This document shows positions 36,801-45,800 of a stretch of DNA of 64,000 bases, in pieces. Location of the stretch: assembly GCA_963930775.1 (NCBI GenBank), contig OZ005706.1:4144545-4208544 (forward strand), in the 5' to 3' direction. The stretch is from Cliona cf. orientalis (Eukaryota > Porifera > Demospongiae > Clionaida > Clionaidae). Within the stretch, counting starts at the first letter, position 1. Each line of letters begins with the position of its first letter. Below the pieces are notes generated by a model. The model was not told where the DNA came from. It saw nothing but the letters and a program-made list of their open reading frames with translations, and did no database searches. The position numbers and the translations under genes are program-made.

Positions 36801-39800
36801 AAGCCAACAAGTACAAGAAGGGTGGCTACAAAGTTGTCCAAGATCCAACATAATTATGGTTCACACACGTTAACATTATTGTGACTGTCACTTCTTGCTG
36901 CAGCTTACTAGATGAACTATTAGGAGACCGTGACATTATGCAGCAAGGGATCTACACCCAGTTCAACTGAGCCAACATCACAGCCCCCAATCTCGGTATA
37001 TAGTGAATTTGAATAGCCGTCTCCGCAATATATAAAACAAAGTAGATAGTTCATGAGTTTGCTGTCAGCTTGGTTCTTTTTTTTTAATTAATGTATAGTG
37101 CTGTCAATTTTCTCGTGATTATTAATACACACAATACTAAACATAATAATATGATATTTGAATCCTGTATAGCTATAATAATATTATAGCAGATGGAAAA
37201 CTAGTCCTAATACAACACAGCTTGGGAGTACCACTCTCATTCTCCGATCAAGCCATCCCCAGCACCAACCAACCAGCTGCCAATATGAAACTGAAATGAA
37301 GCAGTACTATCTATGGAAGCAAAAGTTTGTTAAAAAGAGAATATTGCACATACTGGCTCAAACCCTTCATGATCAGTCTATGCAGCTGATCTCACTAGCA
37401 TTCTCATCATCACCCTTTCCACCTCACAGCAGCAAATGCATGTTCCCGACTGGCACCTAAAGTTTATGTAATAATACCTTATTCATGCACTTTGATTCAG
37501 ATTCTTACCAGTCTCTGCTGTGGAGCCTTTCCTTGTCTCCAGAGTCGTCGTCTCCTGCCTGTGCAACTGACTCTGCTGTATCCTCGAACCGTTCTCCTGC
37601 TGAATGATCACTAACCTCTGACTCAAACTGATACGCTTCGACCATTTCCAGATCACCTTCTACTTCTGATGCTTCATACTCTTCGCTTTTGATGGTAGAA
37701 ACAGAAAAGGACAGGCCAAGGTCCACAGAATCGCTGCTACTATTGCTCATGGTAGCCAACCCATCTTTTTAATGCTCAAGGATCGTGCAACGTTCCTTTT
37801 CTGACGTCACATCGAAACCGGGCCCTTATTGTTTTTGTATTATTATGCATGCCTTCAAGTGAAACTAAATTACGAGTAACTAAGTAAAAATTACAAGTAA
37901 CTAAGTAAAATTTACAAATAACTGAGCTACTTACCATAGTACTACATGTAGTGTGTTATTAATTAATGCTATATGAATACTAGAGCTCTCTAGAGCCCAA
38001 AACCCTTGGCGCGTTGCATGGCATTTGTTGCATGTACAAGCTGGCAATGATAGCTATATACATTGATCTGAGTGCCCACATGCATGCTTCTCAAGCTCAA
38101 GTTAAGGGGTGTCGTACCAGTTTGGAGGTGGAGTAAGGCCTTAAGATTATCTCATCTCTGGTCTAGTGACTAGACTAAGCTGTATTCTGTGCAGGCTCAC
38201 TTTTATGCTTTGACACTGCTTGCAGACTGGAGGCATGATTACTCTTACTTGAAATCAAATCACAAAATACAATAACTCTGCACAGAAAGTGTTGCTTGTG
38301 AACTGGGTGGTACTGAGAGAACCAAAGGTGTTAGCCTTGTACCCTCCAAGGGCCTGGGTACAAGGCTATATACAAGCACATTCATATTAGTACTATTAAA
38401 CGTCCTTACCAGCTGCTGGACAGCCTTTCAAGTGAAAAACAGGCTAGAGAGTGCAGTACAATGTATACGGTAGCGTGTAAATAGAGACAAGTGCATTGGG
38501 TCACGGTGGCTTGCAGGAAAGTCAAGAAGCTAAGCAGTTTATACTTCGCTGACTATTGGCAGGCAGGCAGTAGCTTTACAGGAGTTGTAGCTGGAACTAC
38601 TTTGTACCTTGAAAGAAGTCTACTGTTGTTCATTCTGTCCATCGAAAAGCTGCCAAGGTGCGTGGAAGGATGTATCTATGGTGGAAGGTAGCTAGTCTCG
38701 TGCCCAGCCTCTTTATTGCACGCGATAAAGAGGCTGGGCACGAGACTAGAAGGTAGCGGTCCTGAGTAAATGTCGCCAGAACTGGAGAACAAAGCGTTTT
38801 CAGCGAAATCCACACAATACATGGCTTTGAAACGCCATAAGGAATCATATAACACCGAGCTTGAGACTTGCAAACGAAGTATGTAGCAGTTACAGAGTTA
38901 ACAGACAGACAGACAGACAGACAGACAGACGGACACACAGAACGACTACCATAACTCTATGGCGTATGCGCCGAGGGTTAATGATTTGTTCCATGTTCGT
39001 ATAATCTAGTACCACAGCGTGCTGTGTGCTATGTACCGTATGGTACAGTGCAGTGTACTCTCTAGAATCTGAGGATATCTCTGCCATTCAGAAGATCAGA
39101 CAGTTTTTTTTCTGTTCTACCTTGGAATCGGATATTATCATAGCATATATCCCATCAACTTCATTTACTTTCACTATAGAACCAAGTGGGCAATAAAAGT
39201 CATAATTTATATTTTTGATTATTCTTTTTGCAGATTAGGACTATTGACAGAGGAGTTGAAGTGCCCCATGAAGGAGCATTTTGTGGTTAGCAATGGTTTA
39301 CATCTAGGATGGATGCACTCTTACATCTAAATTGCCACTAGTGGGATGCATAGTAAACTTCAGAAAGCCATAACTTTATTTCTAGGGTGTGAATAAAAAA
39401 GCCTTTATATCAAAGTTTATGATTTAAACCATTCTGCATGCCCTTGCATATCATAGAGTTGGTAGACTCTATAAGTAGGGATGGCTCAGACACTCCATAT
39501 ATATAATACATTACAAATACCCAAATATCTCAAAACAGATAACTTTATGAAATTACTAAGTGTCAAAATCAGAATCTCCAGCAAATTATCTATCTATTAA
39601 GACCAAGATCATTCATCAAAACAATAGCAGAATCAGATGTTCAAGAAAATAGCCATTAAATTTTGTTAATCCAATCTTTCTTTCTTTCTTTCTTTCTTTT
39701 CTCAGTTTCAGGGCTAACTCAAGACTGCCTTGACCATTCATCTTAGTTTGAGTATAAATCCACTCCATTTGATAGCTCGCAGTGCAGTGGCACACTAAAT

Positions 39801-42800
39801 TTGCGTTATCTTGATAGTTACGTAATTGTGGGTGTGTACGGTGCATTAACGATTGGGTGTGTCCGATACGATATAATGTTGCCATGGTGAAGTCATGTGA
39901 CTGTAGTCAGTGGCACGCGCCATGGCATCGACAAGCTAAAGTGCTAGTGCAGCCATGGTGCCAGCGAGCTAGCCAGCTCAATACCTCAATGACAAAGATA
40001 GTCGGGAAAATGATAGCTAAGACTACCCAACAAAGCTTAAAAGTTCTCCCTAGACCGAAGAGTCTACTTTGTCAGGCACAAGAACATGTGGGGCGTGGCT
40101 ACGTAGTTTGCATTCACGCTCGAACTTTATGATGGACCATTGAGAATTGAATGAAAAAACCATGTAAGATAGCATTGATGAATTACACTGAGAGCAATAA
40201 AAAAAGAACAGAAACAAGTATAAAACAATTGAATAAAATTGAAGGATGAAGTAGGGATGGCAGGGTCAAAAAGTACAAGATTTGTAGGGATAATCACATT
40301 CACTATACATCCCTATGCTTGTTTTTTGAGTATCTATATGCATGGGATGCGAAAGTAATGTGACTGAATCAATGAGCCATAGGGGATGTTTCTCATGCAT
40401 GCAAGTCAAGAACACTCACTGAAGGATAGCAAGAACAAGTTGACATCAATAAGCGTATGATGATTGAGAAAAGCAAGCAAGCATAGGGACGTATAATGGA
40501 TGTGATTATCCCTACAAATCTTGTTTATATATTTTTTTACCCTGCCATCCCTTCTTCATCCTATGATTCGTGCGCAAAATTTTAATCTACGTTCACTGAT
40601 TAGCAGTACCGTGTCCGTGAAACGAACAAAACAGTCAATTTCATGGAGAGCAGCAATGAAACTAGCATATTTTTGACTCAGAACTGATGGAAGGCTATTG
40701 TAAGCAGGTAAAATTGACAAGTTTATTGTTTTTTGCTTAGCACATGGCAAAAGTGGGTGTGTCAGCCTATGTGTGTACTCATAAATCATTTGGCATGAAC
40801 GGTTTTCCAGAGCCTTGAACATTATTTGCATTAAATTGACACTAAGCAGAAAACGTTTGTCCAGAAAAGACCACATAGTACAGAGGGAGCTATCCGTGCA
40901 ACAAAGGACTCGTTGCTGAGAGAAGCTAGGCTACTGGAAATGAGCGTGCGTCAACATGAGAGGTGAGCCACAGAGTCAGCAGGCCAGGCTGCGAGCACAT
41001 AAGTGTGCATCCTGCAGCCTATAGCTACACAAATGTTGCTCGCTCAGGCTCACCCCACAATGCTGTACATTCCCCTAGTTATAATAAATCTCACATCTTG
41101 AGGGTTTGGCACCAATGGTGTTCATTCTGTAAGCGGGACCGTACCATCCCTCTCAAAGTGGGACGGTTGGACTGTCTGATTTTCCTTCATTTCTGTACAG
41201 GGAAGTTATGCATTTGGGGCATTGTAAGTGCAACCTGTACTGGTGAATAAGTTGGCTGTCCATCTTCCAATAGCAACTCGTATTATTTAATCCTTCTCAT
41301 TTCTACGGTAATGACAGAGAAATTGGGTATGATCGAAGAGTAGAGATCCCACAGACTAGTACAGGTACGAATATCCGTGTCTTGCCGGTATCAATAGTAT
41401 AGCATACAAATCTGGGTCCTGAGCCTCGGTCTGCTCCTTGATCCGTTGCCATTGCAAAAGCACCATTTGAGCTCTCCTACGTTGTACACGGTTAATTAGC
41501 ATACCAAAAATATGCTCAGCATGCAGTACACACGAGCCGTTATCACATGATTTTCTTCCGGTTCCAACCTCCTCTGTAAAAATTAGCTATTGCAACGTGT
41601 GCCATTGTTTGTGTGGAAAACTAATCTTTTATCTTAGTGTTTGGTTTATCCCTTGTTACACACATAAGTTAAACTTTATACAAGTACAAAAATAATTGAA
41701 CAAAACTGAAGGATGAAGTAGGGATCATATTCACTATACTTCCTTTTGCTTCCTTTTCTAGATTATCATGCACTAATGGACCACTTGCATTATTTTTTTT
41801 CTAGATAACGCACACCCGCTGGGGGTACTGCTCCCAGAGAAGCTGCAGCGCGCTATTTTACATGTTACATGTGATTTTTAACAAGCTATAGTATTAAACA
41901 ACTGAACGAAAGAGAGACGTACTTCTTGGCGCAATTTTTTGAAAGACCAACACTAGAGTAAGTGCACTAATCTACTAGTGAGAGTCCTAGTATCTGCCAC
42001 AGCACACAGGCAACCTTTTAGCTACAGTACTCCTGGAAGCCATTGTTTTTTCACACTTTGAGGGGGTTTGGGCTTTGATTCTAACTTTCACAGTCACAAT
42101 TGCTCCTGCATGACCTCCTGCACCCTTTGCAGTTGCTAATTGACACTAGGCGGGGCTGCCTTGGCTTCCAGGAAGCGGAAAACCATTAATAGTCTGTGGT
42201 CTGTGGTGACATGACAGAACATTATCTTGGATCTTTGTTTGCAGGCAATGGATAGTACCCTCATTTGGCTAAAATTGGAGGAAGCCACAATACCATATTT
42301 CAAAAAAGCAAACATCAACAAGTATTTTATAGATAGAGTAGCAAGTAATGGCCAACCAACTAATGATTACAAAGACATTAACTCTCATGCATATCCTTTA
42401 TTCAAAGCTGGTCACATACAATCTATAGTAGTGGCAACGCAATCGGATAGTTATCGATTTAAATGTCATTGCTTACCAGAAATAAAAAAAAGATATACTA
42501 TACAACATATGTTTAACAATGGATAGCACTGGAGAGATACTGGGTGCCTCGTGTGGATGTCCAGCGGGTGCTGGTCCCAATGGAAGATGTAAGCATATAT
42601 AGCAGCATTCACTTTTGCTCTAGAGGAATATTGTAGCATTAGAGAGTTAAGATCACCTCAGTCATGTACCTCTGAGCTACAGAAGTGGAATCAACCTCAC
42701 AAGAGAAAGCTTGAATCGCGTTCAGTCAACGATATCCCGTTCATTAAACATGAGTACGGGAAGACAAAAAAGTAGCTCTATCAGTGTTTATGATCCACGT

Positions 42801-45800
42801 CCACCTAACATGCGCTCAACATCTCAGAGCAGTATTCAGATGCTAAGAGAAGATTTACTCCTATCTGGAAAGGAGATAGTTCTTCTTCATCTCCTTCCAT
42901 CATCTGATGAAACAACATCTCGTCTCCCATGTGCATCAGCAGCTGCAAGCTTAAGCTCAAGCTCATCATCGGCTCTTAAACTCCCTCCACCTCCACCTTT
43001 CCTTAGAGACAAGTATGCAAAGCATCTTGAGTCTCAACCTCAGCCAGTTCATTTCACGGCTATTGCTGAGGCTGGATGGCTTGGCATTACTAGAATCACT
43101 TAAGCACACCAAGGAAGTAAGAGAAGAGATTGAGAAAGCCACAAGGGAGCAGAGCCTGTCTGGAAGGTGGTTCCAGGAACGCCAGTTAAGACTGACTGCA
43201 TCAAAGTTTGGGCTAATTGTGAAACGAAAGCGGCAACACACCTCACTAGTATCGCAACTACTGTATAAGTCTGTCAGTGCTACAGTGTCAGCATTGCAGT
43301 GGGGGAGAGAGCATGAAGCTGATGCCCTAAATCAGTATCAGCAGACTTTAAGTGACGACTTAAAGGTATCACGTGTAGGGTTACACATAGATCGATGTGG
43401 TTACCTGGCAGCATCCCCAGATGGGATTGTAGCAGACCCAAATGGACAGCCCATTAGGCTAGTAAAGGTAAAGTGCCCCTTTAGTGCTCAGGACATGACT
43501 GTTGAGCAGGCATGTTGTGAGCTAAAATCATTTTGCTGTAATCTAGATAAAGATAAAAAAAACCACACTTAAAGTCAGATCATGATTATTATTTTCAAGT
43601 GCAAGGGCAAATGGCCATCACTAGTATTCACAAGTGTGATTTTGTAGTTTGGACCCCTAAAGATGTGTTTGTACAAAATATCCCCTTTGACTCCCAATTT
43701 TGGAATGATAAGTGCTTACCCAAACTCAAATATTTTTTCTTTTATTTTGTACTCCCTGAAATAGTATATCATAAGTACCCTTTTTCTGATATCCATGACT
43801 ATACTTGTTACAAATCCACTATGTACACCTATTATTAATTTATGTGTATCATACAAAGAGTATATATCACACATTAATTTAACGGCACAAAGGACCATGA
43901 AAATTTGCCGACATAGCACAGACATAAAATACTTGGTCGGCCACTCTTGCCATACTGTTTGGTACATCTGTAAGAATTCTAAAGTTCTTTATTCGTCCAA
44001 TAGCCCTCTCGACATGAATCCGTAGACTAGCTATTCTGCGAGTAGTGGTAAGCTCCTTCTCAGTAAATTGATCACTGGTTTTCATTGGAGGTATGTTTAA
44101 TGCAACTCCTCTTGCATACAGTAAATCTGCTATTGTGAAACCTCTATTGGCCATCACTGAATCGCCTGGCTCTAGGGCTCTAGGAGGTCTAAAAGGCCAC
44201 TCATTTCAGTCAGCTGACGATCTGAAATATTTCCTCCATATAGTTTAGATACAAATGAAATTCCACCGGAAGGAGTAATTGCTACTAGTGCCTTAAAGGT
44301 ATTTTGGTTTTTGTAAGATGAGAAGGTTAACTGTTGAGCTTGAGGATCTGATGGCATCTGGATATATATTTCAGTAGCATCTATGATACAACGGGTTGTA
44401 GGATAAGAGGTTTTAAAAGATTGAGGCATATAGTCATTAATTTTTTGTCGTGAGGGCCATAAGTTTATATCCTTAAATTTCAAGTATAGAAAGTTCATCC
44501 ATGTAGTAAATATTCGACTTACAGTAGACTGTGAAATACCAAAGCAGTATGAGAGATTGTTAATAAGTAGGGCACATCTTAAGCGACACAAAACTAGAAA
44601 AAATTCGTTAAGTGGTGAGAGTGCCCTTGGAGCTCCACAGGCTTCTGCATGAGTGGTGGATTTTGAGCTACTTCCTACGTATTGTAAATGATTAATGTCG
44701 TCTCCTAGAAATTTAAAAAATGCTGCCAAAACTTGATAATTTTCAAAACCTGTATAAAAATTAATGGCTTCATCGTTGTGTATAAAAAATTCTATTCGGA
44801 AAGATATTGCAGAGTAATGGGAGGAATCGGTAATAGTAGAAGCATCTGTAGTCATAACTGTGGGTGTATCAATATCTGTTGGTGGTGGTGGTGGTGGTGG
44901 TGGTGGTGTGTGTAAACATACTGTATCGCTAGTAGTAATCGGAGTTAAATATGATGAAGGTTGATAATGTGGTAAACAGTAGCAGTGATCATGGTATATT
45001 TGGCCAAAGGAGTTAACTGTGTGTCGCTAGTTACTGGCATGCTGTTTTGCCATGGAAATATCTGCGGTAAATCATTATCACTCCTCTTAACTCCATTGAT
45101 AAAATGGTCACTACATATTCTAGTATTAGCGGTTACTTCGTGACGACGTCTGCATATTAATAGTAGCCAGGTCTCCAACAACTCCTCATTCCTTAGAGGC
45201 AATCTGAAGAATTTTACTCCTTTGCAGTCCTCTTTGTTGGACCTGTTTTTGCATCCATCAATAATGCAACTGTGAACCATTTCTAGAGGTAAAACATTGC
45301 ATAATTGATGTACATACAGGTCACCCTATTACCACAGACCACGGACTATTAGTGGTTTTCCGCTTCCTGGAAGCCAAGGTAGCTAGCCCCGCCTAGTGTC
45401 AATTAGCAACTGCAAAGGGTGCAGGAGGTCATGTAGGAGCAATTGTGACTGTGAAAGTTAGAATCAACAGGCGTTCGCGGACCCACCAAGCTCAAACCCC
45501 CTCGAAGTGTGAAAAACAATGGCTTCCAGGAGTACTGTAGCTAAAAGGTCGCCTGTGTGCTTTGGCAGACACTAGGACTCTCACTAGTAGGTTAGTGCAC
45601 TTACTCTAGTGTTGGTCTTTCAAAAAATTGCCAGGAAGTACGTCTCTCTTCGTTCGGTCGTTACTATAGCTTGTTAAAAATCGCATGTAACATGTAAAAT
45701 AGCGCGCTGCAGCTGCTCTGGGAGCTGTACTCCCAGCGGATGTGCGTTATCTAGAAAAAATAAGAATGCAAGTGGTCCATTGATGTTGACATGTTTGTGC

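Larger units (their letters stand above)
36319..37826. mobile_element. TIR DNA transposon remnant with THAP and P2RX7-type gene fragments on opposite arms
   Basis: The arms AGGGCGCGGTTTCGACATGA... (36319-36355) and its complement (37790-37826) match at about 33 of 37 positions. Just inside the left arm a THAP-domain gene starts on the + strand, and just inside the right arm a P2RX7-type cysteine-rich gene starts on the - strand. No catalytic domain was recognised between them. The flanks (TTA on the left, TTA on the right in the plus reading) do not settle the target duplication. The superfamily is undetermined. Confidence 0.65.
41775..45782. mobile_element. ISL2EU-type (PIF/Harbinger-related) DNA transposon with long terminal inverted repeats
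   Basis: Inverted arms of about 440 bp lie at 41775-42208 and 45331-45782, with outer ends TAATGGACCACTTGCAT and ATGCAAGTGGTCCATT; they look well over 85% identical. Between them are a + strand gene with SWIM and YqaJ nuclease domains and a - strand gene with THAP and DDE_Tnp_4 domains. This gene pair is the known signature of ISL2EU (IS4EU) elements. Both genes are frameshifted. The element lies in PPP6C intron 7, inside a larger inverted repeat. Confidence 0.82.

Noticed and set aside
40190..40562. Regular repeats as a possible CRISPR array
   Set aside because: Arms are inverted, long and few; this is a eukaryotic foldback element.
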